A stretch of 64,000 bases of DNA from Hetaerina americana. Taxonomy: Eukaryota; Arthropoda; Insecta; Odonata; Calopterygidae. The translations under genes and the position numbers were made by a program. The DNA lies in contig JAKTNV010000262.1 of the NCBI GenBank assembly GCA_022747635.1, forward strand, positions 186,001 to 250,000. Direction: 5' to 3'. This document shows positions 46,170 through 59,265 of this stretch, piece after piece. The first letter of the stretch is position 1; each line of letters opens with the position of its first letter. The notes below the pieces were generated by a model. The model did not search any database. It was not told where the DNA came from and saw nothing but the letters and a program-made list of their open reading frames with translations.

Positions 46170-48810
46170 TGGTTGGGGGGAGTATGTGCGGAGGAGAGGA
46201 TGGTCGGCTGGGGACCGAGGGAGAATGGGAGAGAGAGAGAAAGGGCCCGGAGTGGGTGGCAGTCGCCATATTCTAAATGGCACGTGGGAATAGAATGGCG
46301 ATCGGGGATGCGTATCCGCCTGCAGAACTCGCTACCGAGATTGGAAAAGTTAAAAGAACAAAGGTGAAGCGGAGAATTAATTATCTTCCTCTGCCACCGT
46401 GCACGACTTGCCACGCATTCAACTCCCTCCCTGTCCAGGGTTTCTTATCGCCGCCGTGTTAACTTCCCGTTGCGATAATAACCCTCCCACGTTGCTCTCT
46501 CAGGCTGGACTCAATGCTCGGAATCTCTGGAAACCTTCTTCCTTGGAAAATAGAAAAAATTTATCACGATTCTTGTACGCATCTCATAGTCGGAAAGGGA
46601 TAGGAAATGAAAAGATTGGAAGTGCCGCAGGCATACTGTGCCGTATTTTCATCTTCCCAGGAATTCGATGTGCTCTTAATCTCACTCCGCTCACCTTTCA
46701 AACAAGACGCCAGCCATCACGTGAACTAAGATAGACGTCAGATAATGATGCGTCAGATGCCAAAGGACTAAGATTGCGCGACCGGAGAGAGAAACACGAC
46801 TCGTCAACTCGGTTTTCACAAACTACAGAAATGCAGTGTTTGCACTTCCAGGATTGTAGCATTTTCTCCAAAGTGGTTAATCTTCCTCCAATAGTCGGCT
46901 AAAAGTTAGGCGAAACGCTAAATGACAGCGATTACCAGCAAATCGCTTCTAACATCGTTTGAAAAACACGCCACGTTTAGAGCAGTTGCTCGGCATCGAG
47001 GGAAGGTGCAAGGGTAACACACCAGTTCACCGCGAAAGCGTACTGAACCCCGGTCCTCGGAGGTGGTACTCGGGGGGGGGGGAGGGGCGTAGGAGACAAT
47101 CCTGTGGCAAAATGGTTGAAAAGTATACGCTAGTCGATGAAAGCGCCGGGATTTGACGAGGGTGTGACTGTTGCCAAACAATAGGTCCCCGATATCCAGT
47201 AGTAGGGGACAGCAGGCATTAATTATATGAATAAAGGTGGAGATCACATTGGTATGTACTGTTAAATTCATCTCAATACGGGCGCCGTAAAAAACAACTC
47301 GCAACGGGAAATCACCAGAGGAGAGACGGCAGCTACAAATGCACTCCTTTTCTTTTCTTGCATGGGATAAGGCGCGTACATGATTGAGTCCTCGCGATTT
47401 TAATATTCCGGAGGTAAACTAGTCCCCTATTCCGATCTCCGGCCGGGGATCACCTGAGAGAGCACATTAATTAAACTTGTCATTGAATTCAGGGTCGCAA
47501 CTCTGATATGAAAGGCCACTCTGGGCTTGTGCGAGCCAGAGGATATAAATGTAGGGGTACGTAGAATGGGAGTAGAAATCTTAGGCATAAATGAAATGAA
47601 ATGGCTCGAAGGGGACTTAATTGGGTGTTAGGTGCATGTGTGTAAATTCGGGAGTGGGCATAATTCCGCAATGGAAAAAGGCTGCAAAGGGAGTGAAAGT
47701 GTTTCCCGCAAATCCAATGAAAGAATAAATATAGTGAAGAGTACAGCGAATCCCACAAGTGAACCCTCATGGTAAATATTTCAGCCGCAAACTAACTAGT
47801 ATGATGACAAAATAGAGATGCGGCGATATGGTCGAAGTAATTAAAACGTATAAAAGGAAGAAAATCTGATTTTACTTGAATGTACTAATATAATCGTTGT
47901 ATGAATTGAACAAAACAACGGGTAAAGATGACATACACATGTAAAACGGGAGAAGAAAAACACTCTTAGAGCTGTGTGGAAGGTTTTGTATCAACAGGAT
48001 AACTAGTAATGGAAGAAGTAAGAGTAAAGAAATAGCAAAGAAAGTTTTCTGCATATCTGAAGAAGCAACGAATGACGGAAAATGGTATGAGAGCGGACAG
48101 AAGGTATCAATTCTTTAAAAAAGTTACAAATACTGCTCAGAGGAAATAATATAAACTGTTTAAAATGTTTCACCAAAAAAATTTTAACGTGGTAATACCG
48201 GGTCCATCGCATGAGTGACATATTCAGGTACCATGATGTATGTGATGAAACCGGTATTACTACGGAAATAATATTTTTGTGATTTTACGAATTTTTCCTT
48301 GCTATTTGTTCAAGATGAATGTTCAAAAGGTTTACCCCGAAGAAGATTGAATATGTTTAACATGTGCTGTCGCGGAGGGATGCTGAAAATGAAAGCTGTT
48401 GCAGTACTCAAATGAAGAAGTGGTTCGAGAGTTGGTGAAGACAGTGAGTGGCCTCAGCAGCAGGCCATGCAAAGGAAGAAAGAAGAATTTTGATTTCAAA
48501 TATCTTGCTACATTTTGATTTTTTATCTGAAAACCCTAATTGAATGAAACATGGAGGGGATGTATTGCAAAGTAAGGTCAAGCATGATCTGCGAGAAGCA
48601 GATAATAGAAGCATCTACAAGAAAATGAAGAGTTCTGTGGAGAGGAGGAAAACTTCTGGAGGTGCTGCAAACAAATCTCCAAATTGGTGAGCCATTACGA
48701 TGATGATTCCACGCGCACGTCGCGGCTCAACTGTTGCTCGTCGTAGGCTGGTTAAAATGTTTTGACGGAGAAAACGTTTGTCCTGAATTATTTGAGGATA
48801 GACATAAAAA
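46170..48810. other. No gene recognised; G run at 47070-47085
   Basis: Mixed-composition DNA with short open frames. A run of about ten G lies near 47071. No element or RNA gene is supported. Confidence 0.4.
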
Positions 48811-48813
48811 TAC

Positions 48814-49665
48814 CCTCCCCGGACTACAACCTTGACGAGGTGGAAGGCCTTCTGCGTTCCGATGACCCCTACAGCTGTGCTGGCGGGAGTAATAATACTT
48901 GCTCTGGTAGGGTCACCCATGCCAGATAGGTCGAAGGTTAAGAGCCATACGAAAGGTAGTCCACGCAGCGTCTGTTCCTCAGTGAGGCGGCGGAAATGGC
49001 GACAGGTATGGGATGAGAATCAATATCAATAAAACAAAGGTTATGCGATTTTCTAGAAAGAAAAAAGCTAAGCTAAACATTAAAATAGGAGGGCAAAAAC
49101 TAGAGCAGGTAGGACAGTTTACGTATCTCGGAAGTGTTTTGGACCAACACGGTCAAAGTAGTAGGGACGTAAGGAGAAGAATTGGGCTAGGCAAAGAGGC
49201 TTTCACAAGGAGGGAGTTAGCTATGTACGGCGCGGAAACGTGATCATTGAAGCAGGAGGATAGACGTAGACTGGAGGCTTTTGAAATGTGGGTGTGGAGA
49301 AGAATGGAGAAGGTGAAATGGACAGAGAAGGAAACAAATGAGGAAGTACTTGCAATGGTGGTCGAAGAGAGGGGTTTGTTTGGAGAAATCCTATGGAGGC
49401 AGGAAAAGTGGATGAAGGGCGTATTGATCAGTAGTGGGATGTTGAAGAATGTAATAGAGGGGAGCATGCTAGGCAAACGAGGAAAGAGAAGGAACAGCAT
49501 AAGGGATGTTGGACGGGATGAAGGGATGAAGGAAGTACTCAGAGATGATGAGGGACCTGATATAAAGTAGGTTGCTGGATTTTGTGTTTTGTTAGGAGTC
49601 ACAAAATGTTTTATTTAGTAGCTGTGTCCATCCAAAAACCTACCTTAACCGGTAGATTACCTACT
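48814..49665 (+). mobile_element. Internally deleted RTE-like LINE
   Basis: The 5' part (48814-48997) is the element 5' end (CCCTCCCCGGACTACAACC). It jumps at about 48998 to the RT C-terminal part (RYGMRININKTKVMRFSRKK). The rest runs through YLGSVLDQHGQSS and WVWRRMEKVKWTEKE to the 3' tail. A further deletion removes the segment between AFTRREL and AMYGAET. An opal codon follows AET. It has both natural ends but no complete domain. Confidence 0.85.
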
Positions 49666-49679
49666 AATAATAATATTAA

Positions 49680-52060
49680 AATAATATAAATTTTAATTAC
49701 CAACTCTTAATGCAATTTTGAGTACCTTTTTGAGTACGTCTGCTTAATTAACGGCTGCGGTTATGGCTATTTAACGTCAGTCTTGTGCCACCATTAACTA
49801 TTGAGAGCGTAGACTTTGAGTGAAAGAAGATTTTCCTCAGGGAGAAAGAGAGAACTCTATTTTCCTTGATGCATTCTCTTTTCTTAGCCATAAACCTGTG
49901 TTCGTAATTATGTGGCTAAAAAGACAAACCTTTGCTTAACCTAATGTAATGAAATCTGTAAATATTCTACACTAAATATATCCATGCAATCTTTCATTTA
50001 CTGTCCAAATTTTTCTGTGCATATTGCTTGAATATATGAACTTTTTAAATTCAATATTCATATTTACCGCATAAAAAGTTTTCCCAATGATGTTCTCCAA
50101 AGTAATATTAAAATTTAACAAAAATATTACAATAAAGGTTTATCTCCATTTTGGGCTATTTAGCATATGCGCATTAACCTCGTATTCATAGCCGCATGTA
50201 AAAACAATGTTTCACCATCATATTTTGTAACATATTCCACGTTTTCAAATCTCAGATATTAATTCCATTTCATTCCATAATTCCACCGAATTCAATTTAA
50301 AATTATAAGTTATTTCGTCATTAAAAACAAAAATTATTTTTTCACTAAATATTGCATGATCCTATCTCAACGAGAATTAATTTTCGTACAGTTATAATCC
50401 TGCGAATTATGAAATATTTCGATTTTCTAAAATTTCATTAACAGATGTCAGGTTATTTAAAATCGGCGGAGTGTGCGGAGCGAGTGAAAATAGATGTGTA
50501 TGGCGTATTGGATAAGGCCACTTTGCTGTAAAACTCCAGAATAGGGGTATGCATTGTATGTATGGAGCCGCTCCACGAAGGGAACGAGAGTAAGCGATCG
50601 ACGGAAGGAAAGACGCTCGAATGTGATGCTATCGCAGGGTGCGTGTGGAGCGGTGGTGGTCGTCGGGAGAGGTGAGGGGGAAGGACGGGAGGGGGTAAAG
50701 AGAGTGTTTGCTTGCTGTTCATTCCACCTCCCCACTCCAATACAAAGCAGTGGTGGAGATCCCTCCGCCCACTTCATTCCCCATCACTTGCCTCGCTCAG
50801 TTCTTTTTTTCGACACGAGAGCCATATCGGCAATCGCCTTTATTCTGCAATCCCTTAAAGAGAGGAGAGCCATTCACTTACGTGCCGGAAATTATTTCCC
50901 GTAGGCCGAAAAATTTCTCGAGGAGCCCTCACTTCTATCTTTTTCTGTTTGCTCAACCCACTTACCGTATTCTTTTCCGTGGGATACCCGAAAGGAAGTG
51001 AATATAGGTTCTTAATTTCGCCAGAAGTCATGGTGTCGTTGGTATTTTCATTCTATGTATCATGTCCTTTCCCTTCAATTCACTTTTGTACGGAAAATAA
51101 TGGAGGTGTTCTTTCCTCTCACGTAATATTTTTCTAGATTCTCTAGAACCGTCAAAAAATAAAAATGAATGAATTATGATTAAATTCCGGTGGTTGAAAA
51201 GTATTGCGACATAACTCTGCTGATTAATAAGTTAGCAATTCCTAAGAATTTGACGAAATGCTCTGGCGTTTTCCACATAAATCATACATCACGTCAATAT
51301 AAAGGATTTCATAATTGTTTGCATGGTAAATTCCTCAGTTACTGTTCTCTTTCCGTTAAATCCTCGGTCACAGCAATATCGGTGCAGTAATTGCTCTTAT
51401 TCCGTGTATTAACTGGGAATTGAATTGGCCCTCAAGTCCAGTCTTTACTAAGTCTCAATGGGTTTCCCGTTAGCCCGAGTATGGGTGTGCATCGGGTATC
51501 TTTCATCACCTAGGTTTGTAAATTCCTTAATAACACCTCCCAAAATACCAGATTAATTGGACTGAAGGTGTCCTTCATAGTTGAGGGTCGAACCTATTCA
51601 ATGCTAAGCCCGCATAATGTTTGTAGTGGCAGGCTCTTTTTCTTGTGCCCCCTGTGGTTTCCGCGTAAGATGCGGAACCCGAAAAATCAAAAGCATCTAT
51701 GCTTGAAGATGGGGGGTCCAAAATCACCTGGAATAAAACCTCCGCTCGGCAGACAAACGCCAACTAGGCTACCACACAGCTAATTTAGTCTACATATTTC
51801 GGTTACTAAGAATATTGTATGGCTAAGTAGTCAAACTCGGGGTTTCATTTTCAAAAAAATAAAGCTTCACAAGTTAGTTTAGATAATCATCTGACCTATT
51901 TCTCTCTCACACGGTCGGTAGTGATTCTGGAGCTGAGAGAACCTTCAAGCCCGATTGCTCCATTGGATTCAAGTATGGAGGGATAATGGTGGAAGCTAGG
52001 GAGATGGGATCTACCGGGGCGTATGGACTTTCCAGAAGGGAAAGATTCCAGTGAGGTTTA
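49680..52060. other. No gene recognised
   Basis: AT-rich up to 50450, then a mixed stretch with a small GC-rich part at 50600-50800. No motif was recognised. Confidence 0.4.
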
Positions 52061-52064
52061 AATG

Positions 52065-52105
52065 CCCCATCCGACGGAATGTTCTATCCACATGGTACCG
52101 AAGTA
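52065..52105 (+). repeat. Unclassified dispersed repeat, copy C (partial)
   Basis: TGCCCCATCCGACGGAATGT then CTATCCACATGGTACC resembles copies at 32460-32525 and 43700-43765, with the central part shortened. Confidence 0.4.
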
Positions 52106-52540
52106 GGTCAGTTAAATCACCACGGAAATAATGTGTCACTCCTCTTACACTAATGAAACCTAAGGTCGGCTACCAGCAGACATTCGAAGGCGTTGGCTCA
52201 CACACCGATAGCGACTTCACCCTTCGATTTTTCTCGGAATTATCATCAGGGATTAGCATCATTTCTTTCAGAATGGCGTGTGGCATGGAGCGTTAAGTCA
52301 TATGCTATTACAGCAATTGGTGGCCCAAAGCATTTCACTCTGTCAGTCTATTTCTGAAGGTTCGAATTTCTCAACCTGATATTTTCTATTTTTGTGGTCT
52401 GATAATATGGGAGCGCACAAGGATTACACGCATCTTCGTTCGCTATTCAAATACCCTTCTCATTTCACACATTGATTCAATAATGCAATGCAGTTTTGCG
52501 GGGCTTAAACCTCCCAAATCATGATAAGGGTAAAGATTTA

Positions 52541-52598
52541 ATATTTCACGACCATAGTTTTGATGATGCTCAGCAGCGAAACCATGGTCGTGAAATAT
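52541..52598 (+). ncRNA. Hammerhead-like motif in a hairpin, not linked to a PLE (candidate)
   Basis: UUGAUGA (52560-52566), extra T, GCT/AGC (3 bp, loop CAGC), GAAA (52578-52581), self-complementary ACCATGGT (52581-52588), C52589. An outer inverted repeat ATATTTCACGACCAT (52541-52555) and ATGGTCGTGAAATAT (52584-52598) competes with stem III and would give a simple hairpin. No (TA)n or PLE sequence adjoins. The short stem II makes this the weakest member. Confidence 0.3.
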
Positions 52599-55500
52599 GA
52601 AATCCTTATGTGGAAGTGCAAAGTTTCTTTCTTTACCCTCATCATGAAGTATTTCCACGAAGTTAAACTTGAAACTGTTATGTTTATGTCCCCCAATCCA
52701 TGTCTGCGTTAATCTCGAATGAGTTTTAGTTATCGAACATTTAATATCGTTATTCGTCATGTGTTCTCCGTGCTTCCAGCGTCTCCCATTCCAAACTTTC
52801 TTATGATATCTGTCCAACAATAATGATCTGCTCGCACATTACCATTCTTCACGAAGCTGGAAGCTTTCCTCGGCATCTTAAAATAACAGCTCCGCTTGAC
52901 TCTTCATTTGAATGCGCTCGCGCTTTGTTGGATTTGTTGAATCCAATATTTTCAATGCAACTACGAAGGTGTTCGTAACGGGGTCGACGACATTCCTGAC
53001 CGAGTATTCTTCGGTCTCTTGGCACGCGTGCATCGAATTGGAAAATGGATCGCGCGGTTCAAATTGTGAGATTCGAGAACGCCATCGGCGAGGCGAGCTT
53101 CGGTGACACCCGCGTTTTCCTACTCTTCCGTCTCAAAGCATTTCGACACCGACCGGGCGACATTCCCTCTCTTAATTGGACGGCTTCTTGGAGACGGGGT
53201 CGGTTTGAAACGGTGGCTAACATCATATAGTTGTCGGAAGAGGTTTCGGTGGTGCGCAGTTGACGATTTATAGCCTTGGGGCTTCAGAACTTTCAAAGAC
53301 TAACGAAATGGGGAGGGAAAAATCAGCACGGGGAGAATCAGCACGGGAGTTCATATTACCGACCGTCGACGGCAGTTTTTGGAGAATGGATATGATTCAC
53401 CAATACCTGCTGTTCGGGTGTGACACGACACTGAAAGTTAAGGCGAATATTTCCGATAATCAATCTCTGAAAAAAAATTATTTGGAGCAAACTTGAGTTG
53501 TTCCCAATCCAACACATGTTTCCCTTTCTCTCTCCCACCCTCATCCCTTCAGTTCATTTAATTAACTCCCTCGCTTATCCTTCCCCTGCACCGCTGCGAA
53601 ATTCCGCGCGAGTATGTTTCCCAAGCGATAACCGTTCCAAACGCCAACGGTCTTTCCTCTTAACCCAATGGACGTGTATTTTACTGTGGTATTCTGAACC
53701 GTAGTCATCGTTGAGCGAATGAGGTGCCTCTTTTGTCGAATGGGGAATAAACCTTGGGCTTCTTTAGCTTAAGACCATCGTTCGTTTCTCCCTCTCAAGT
53801 TGAGAAAATCCTCGACATCCCACTCTCTCATATTAGCCCCCTCTTACCACGTATTCGAAAATTACTTCACCGCGGGGAACTACGAGAACGTAAAACTGCT
53901 GCTGCTAAATTGCATCACTTGGATGACTTATTTATCGATCCGTGATATCGTCCAATTTGAATGAATCCGCGAATGACCCGTTCGGGGTTCTCCTGTTCGC
54001 ATGGCTGTGTGGCTGGCGCCTATCTTCGCGCGTGCTTCACACTTGCCTCCATTTGTTGAAGGGTGGACACGTGTCTTGGGTGCCCCGAGCTCGACAATGG
54101 GATCACGATGACCCGCTCTCAACTTCCTGTGTGTGTTATTCTTCAATGGGGATGAACCCCAGGGCTGTCGACACAGCGCCTATGACTGCGAGTTGAACCG
54201 AGACGTTTCAGTTATTATTATTACTATTATTGTTAAAACGAACGTGTGGAGATGGACAATGCCAGGTGGCACACAGGTCAAAACTTGGAAAAATAACATG
54301 ACATCTCAAATCAAATGCGAATCACAAAAGTTAATAAATTAAATCAGTCAAAAATACAATACACAGGAGGGAAACAGCCAAACATCAATCTCTAGCATAA
54401 AATAAGGCATCATAATGGATTACCACCTTATTAATGTTTCCTCCATTAGCGATTTAATTGCAAATTGATTATAAAAATTTATGAGCATTATATTTACTGA
54501 ATATGAGCTATTTTTATGGCCTATGCTCGTATTTTTTTTATTCATATTTACTTTTTTAATTTTACATTTTTTATTTTTTATTTCACGATATCGAAATGGA
54601 TGTGACTTGTTACAAAGCAAAGATAGCTTCATTGTTTTAAAAACTATCTTTGACGACTGACGTCAGTCTGTCTATTATCACTCTTTACTTCTCGAGAAAA
54701 AAGAGCACACCCATTAATTAAATAATACGTATTGACTTTAAATATCTCTCTTCATATCGATGGGAAAAATCGAAAGTTACTCATTTTGAACCTACATTTG
54801 AAGATGGCTGAGTTTGGTTGATCAATAGACCAATCCTTGCATTGAAGGGATCACGATGAATGGGAATTGGACGTTCGAGAACGCATCTTTCCTCGCGGGT
54901 GAACGTGAATTTCGTGAATATCTGGAATTCACTCTTAATTCGCTTCCAGGAAAGAAACCTTTTAACCTTGTCCAGGAAACTCTTATTTGGAAATATATTC
55001 GCCGAAAGTAATGTGCGTGGGAATTCAGAGTCATGTCGACGACCGGGAGTGAGAAGGAAGGGCCTCCCCCCCTTTGAGGAAAGAGCGCCGATGGGAAGCG
55101 AGCGTGCGTTGGAGTGGAGGCGGGAGTGGAGGCGGGCGGGCGCTACCGAGGGAAAGGACACTCCCTCTCGAGGAAGGCCCACTCAAAGAATAGTGACGGC
55201 GGGTGGAAGGAGATCCGTTGTCGGGGGAGAGGAGGGAGGGGGCAGTCAGTCGCCTCTCCTTCCCGAGGGGGCGGGGCGGGGCGAGGAGCCGGGGCTCGGG
55301 ATGCGGGCAAGAGTAAATCAACACAGGGCGACGACGCTATTGCAGAGGGTTGGGACGGGTATTAAGAAGGCGTCCGTGGTGATGAGGGTACTACTGTGTT
55401 CAAAGGGAGTACGATGGCCACACAAGAAACAGTAGTTGAGGGCTTCCTAGTGGGGAAAAAATCCCAGGGAGCACGTAGACAAAACTCCAGCACCTGGCGC

Positions 55501-56641
55501 TGAAAGGCGGATTGTGTAGATCAAATGGAATGGACAGATGGAGTGAGAAATGGGGACGTATGAAAGGCGTAGAAAAGACAATTCGGAATGGAAAATAGGG
55601 TTACCAAATAATCGAATAAGAACCATTTTAGAGGCGACGGATTTGTTAAAAGAATAATGGAAGAAAAATGCTTTGGATATGTACTTCGAGGGGGTCCAAA
55701 GAACAAAATTGGTTGATTAAATAATCAGAAATTTTTGAAATGGAAACTCAAGAGGTAAAAAGAATTGTCTTTGCTCGGTAGAATGCAGAGCAACAGTTAG
55801 TTGACCTTCTAGTTCAAATACTGGCGATGAGAAAAGGTATTATTTCGAGGTAGTTTTAAAACTTTGAAAATCAAATGAGAAAATCGAGAGTGCCGTTTGC
55901 TTTTTTACTTCGTTGCGTGTGACGGTAATTGGTTGGAATTCATTTGAAATACCACCGCTGGTAAATGCTGAACTGCGGTTCAGCTTGATGGTTTAAAGAC
56001 CTCCCTCCTCAAGTAGACTAAGCCACTCTTATATTATTTTGATATGACTAATCACAATACCAGATGGAAGGCAGGGGGTGCAGGCACATGCGACTGCGAA
56101 CCTTTGATCTATTTCATGCACCAAGCCATTGGACGATTAGCATATAAATGTGTCCCTCAAGGATTTTTATTGAAGTGAGACTTCGAAAATTAAATATTTT
56201 TAGAGCGACGTGTCAAATCTTGCTGCATGCGTACTGATAGCAAGAAAGTTTAATTATGTGCAAAATATCGCAATGACCGGACTGTCGTCGGGCATTTAGT
56301 AATAGCAATTGTCGCCAATTTATGAATGCTGGCATTCCGAGGCGCTGCAAAAATCATTCAGTTGCGCGCAGTATCCTCTCATTGTGTGATACTTTCTAGG
56401 TTCAAAACAAATTTCTTGGACCGACTTTGTAATGACTTAGTTTTGGTTTGAAGCACTATATCCCACCCAGAAAGTAGATAAAATAATATTACGAAAAGGT
56501 ATGAAAAATTCCTCTACATATATTAGCCAATGGTTATTATATTTACTTTGAAGTGTTTCAGATCATTGGGTAAATGGAATGCCACAAACTTGCCTGGGTA
56601 AAATTTGAGGCTATGATAATTTAGGAATATGTACCAGAGGT

Positions 56642-56684
56642 ATGCAATATGCTGCTCTCTCCAGGAGAGAGCAGCATATTGCAT
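56642..56684. repeat. Perfect 43-bp palindrome
   Basis: Two 21-base arms (left arm ATGCAATATGCTGCTCTCTC plus C) are exact reverse complements around a single A at 56663. Pairing resumes beyond one mismatch to GAGG/CCTC. There is no loop, so a microRNA-type hairpin is unlikely. A fold-back element remnant is possible. Confidence 0.8.
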
Positions 56685-57818
56685 GCCTCATTCGCGTGTC
56701 TACTTTTGCTATCTGTGGCAAAAAATGCAACGTATTTCTTTGATTTAAAATGCCAAGAGTATGAAAATGTGATTTTACGCGAATCAATGAAATTTCTCTC
56801 AATGATTATGTGCTTAAATGAGATGATATTTATCACCATACGCCATAAATCCTACGAATGGTTTGAAGTGGCCCTGCATGCTCACTTGTTCCTGCTCTTG
56901 TAATCACGCCATACTAACTACACTTCCACCTCTCGTCTTTTATTATTTTTAATGGCAATTTGTTCTTTGCTGGATTCGTTACAGCCTCCAATATTTCCTT
57001 TCATTAAGATGGTGTTTACCAAAGAAATCTATCTCTAAACGAACAGATTTAGTGTTATTCTTCCTATTTTGGACGTCTTCTCGTTCCCAAACTCTCAAGA
57101 AAATTTCAATTAATAACTCGATAGTTTTTTTGAATATATCAATCACATTGGTATCTTTGAACATTCGTCCGATCTGAAGAGTGAAAGCCCTATCACAATT
57201 TACTGGGGAACATTTTTTGACGCGGAGACCGCTCTTCATGTTTCATCGATGTAAAAAATTACAAAATATAATATCTTTAAACCGTAAAAAATCCCAAATA
57301 AGTGGCAACTTGTCAGTTTAAAAAAAAACAGAGGAGGCACCACTAACTCTTTGGTTACTCATAAGTGAAATGTCAATTCTTATTGAATATTTTCTAAATT
57401 AGAGTACTCAATATTGGCATAGGCATAATTTTTTATATAAGTAAATTTTCGCTTTTATGCATTTGTCCTTTCGGATGATTAGGTTGTAACCTTTAAATCT
57501 ACTTTTTCCACGGCGACACGTACTGGTATAAATAATTCACTGTGCTATTTTCATGTTTTCTGGTGCGGGAGAGAGTGTACTTCCGTAAAATGAAAGCCAG
57601 GGGAAAATATTCTACATTTAACGGGTTTAGCACTTTTAACAGATTAGATATTGGTAGCTCATCGACGACTTTCCATTCTCAAAGCCTCGATAGCATTTCT
57701 AAAGATTATAACAGAACCTATTTCGGCGAAAAGTTGCTTTAAATTTCTCAAAAAAATACATGCCGTATAATTTGTAAGATAGGGCTATTTAGTGTCCCTC
57801 TCTAGGTCTCTCGTAGTA

Positions 57819-58825
57819 AATGTCCGGACTGGAATTGTAGGACCGAAAACATTAGGGTAAGGACGCTAAGACTCTGGACCAACAACAACGGAGCAAGAAT
57901 AATAGCGCCAGGAAACAGCGCGAGACGAGCGAGAAACGGAGGAGGAGACGTCATAGCATACCATCCTTTAGGGTCTAGTGTTAAGGGCTAAGGCAACCAC
58001 AGCTATGGCACTGTCCTGTCTAGCGACCACCTGCCAGTTATCCTACAACTATGAAAAGGACCAGTTATACCGTCCATCAGAACCGGCAGACACATTTACG
58101 GAAAAGCTTATTGGAAACTTTTCCAGAAACGAGCAACCGACTTACTTACACACAAAATTATTAGACCAGAAACCCCCATTGAGTCGGACGTGATGGCGGA
58201 CACTATAACTTCCGTCATTCAGGAAGGAATTGAAGACGCGATCCCCCGTGGGACTAAGAGTACAAAGCATTAGAGAGAGGAATCGTCTCAGGAAACAATG
58301 CATAAATCTAAGAACCAATGATCTGGGACGAGAATTCAACAAATTAAAGCATCGAGTACGTGACGACACAAGATAATTAAGAAGAAAAAGATGGGAAGAC
58401 AAACTGGTCTCTACAAACCAGTAGGATGGTAACATATGAACGCTAGCCCGCGAAGTTAGAAACCACGCCTCAGGTAGGGAAAATAACACTACTCTCCGAG
58501 CACCAATTAAAAAACTGACCACTGCCAATCACATGGCAGCGTATTTGAAAACTGTTTTTACGACTCCACCAGGACTAGCTGACGTCGAAAACATCAATAT
58601 TGAAGAGAACACAGATGACGACGATTTCCCAGAAATAGCGATAGACGAGGTGGCGGCAGCGATTAGAAGACTGTAGCTCCGAAAGGTTACAGGCAGTGAT
58701 AATATACCAAATGAGATCCTCAAACGCCTCCCTAGTGCTGCAGGTAATTATATAGTAGAGATAGCCAATCCAATGGTAAGACTAAGTCATTTCCCGAGGC
58801 CATGAAAAACATCTTTGGTAGTATG
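57819..58825 (+). pseudogene. Jockey-like LINE, left half (interrupted by PLE)
   Basis: The first part encodes the end of the endonuclease: CPDWNCRTENIRVRTLRLW and NNGARIIAPGNSARR. After frame changes and stops, the segment at 58530-58740 encodes AAYLKTVFTTPPGLADVE, DEVAAAIRRL and VTGSDNIPNEILKRLPSAAG, the region leading into the RT. The frame is cut at 58825 by the PLE insertion and resumes at 63890. Several stops show that the LINE was already dead. Confidence 0.8.
58814..58825 (+). repeat. Target-site duplication of the PLE, left copy
   Basis: TTTGGTAGTATG; an identical copy lies at 63890-63901. Joining the flanks at one copy restores a continuous stretch of the Jockey-like LINE. Confidence 0.9.
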
Positions 58826-59265
58826 AAAAGAGACGTTTCAGGCGTGATATGGTGGAATATCATGATTAATTAAAAATAGCAATTTTCCACAAAAATAAAA
58901 TTTAATGCGACCGGTTTCAATGTTACTACATCATCATCAGGTGATAGTTAAACCTCAGAGTCCAGTATATATATGATTAAAGGCAAGTAAGGGGAGGGTG
59001 GAGGAAAAGAGGGGAAGAGGGGGGAAGGTGGAAGGCAGAATGGGTGACTATGTGAGTGGGGTGGGGGGAAGAGGGTTGGGGAAGACAAGGTGCAAAGACC
59101 CTAGGAGTCCGGAGAGCGCGTCGTGGCCGAATGGAGGGGGGTGTCTCGTTGAGGGTGTCCCACGGTGCGCCGCAAAGCTCTTCGGGCCGCGGGGGAAGAG
59201 GACGGGATCGGGGGTTTTTCCCTATGGTCGTGGTCTGGGAACAAGGTATCAATACACAAATAAGC
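58826..59265 (-). repeat. PLE terminal repeat (pLTR), downstream copy
   Basis: About 440 bases that recur at 61950-62388 in the same orientation. On the element strand the repeat contains a pyrimidine-rich stretch, then the hammerhead-like motif, GTGGAAAATTGC and an end GAAACGTCTCTTT. Confidence 0.9.
58909..58940 (-). ncRNA. Hammerhead-like motif, family 6, downstream pLTR (candidate)
   Basis: On the minus strand: CUGAUGA (complement of 58934-58940), extra U, stem II GAUGU/ACAUU (5 bp with one G-U, loop AGUA), GAAA, self-complementary ACCGGU, then C (opposite 58909). The core is fully canonical. Stem I has one clear pair. ACCGGU gives a 3-bp stem III only as a dimer. Confidence 0.55.

Larger units (their letters stand above)
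52106..57815. other. No gene recognised; GC-rich patches at 52900-53200 and 55000-55330
   Basis: Apart from the hairpin at 52541 and the palindrome at 56642, this long stretch holds only short open frames without known motifs. The stretch 55020-55330 is GC- and purine-rich. AT-rich DNA makes up the rest. Confidence 0.4.

Noticed and set aside
52443..52820. 125-codon minus-strand open frame
   Set aside because: No recognisable motif. It runs across the palindromic hairpin at 52541-52598, which argues against a conserved protein.
56642..56684. microRNA precursor
   Set aside because: The arms are perfectly paired with a one-base centre, so no loop or mature-strand asymmetry is possible.
58826..59265. 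Classical retroviral-type LTR
   Set aside because: The repeat accompanies a Penelope-type RT with a GIY-YIG nuclease. It lacks TG...CA ends and any integrase or protease coding sequence.
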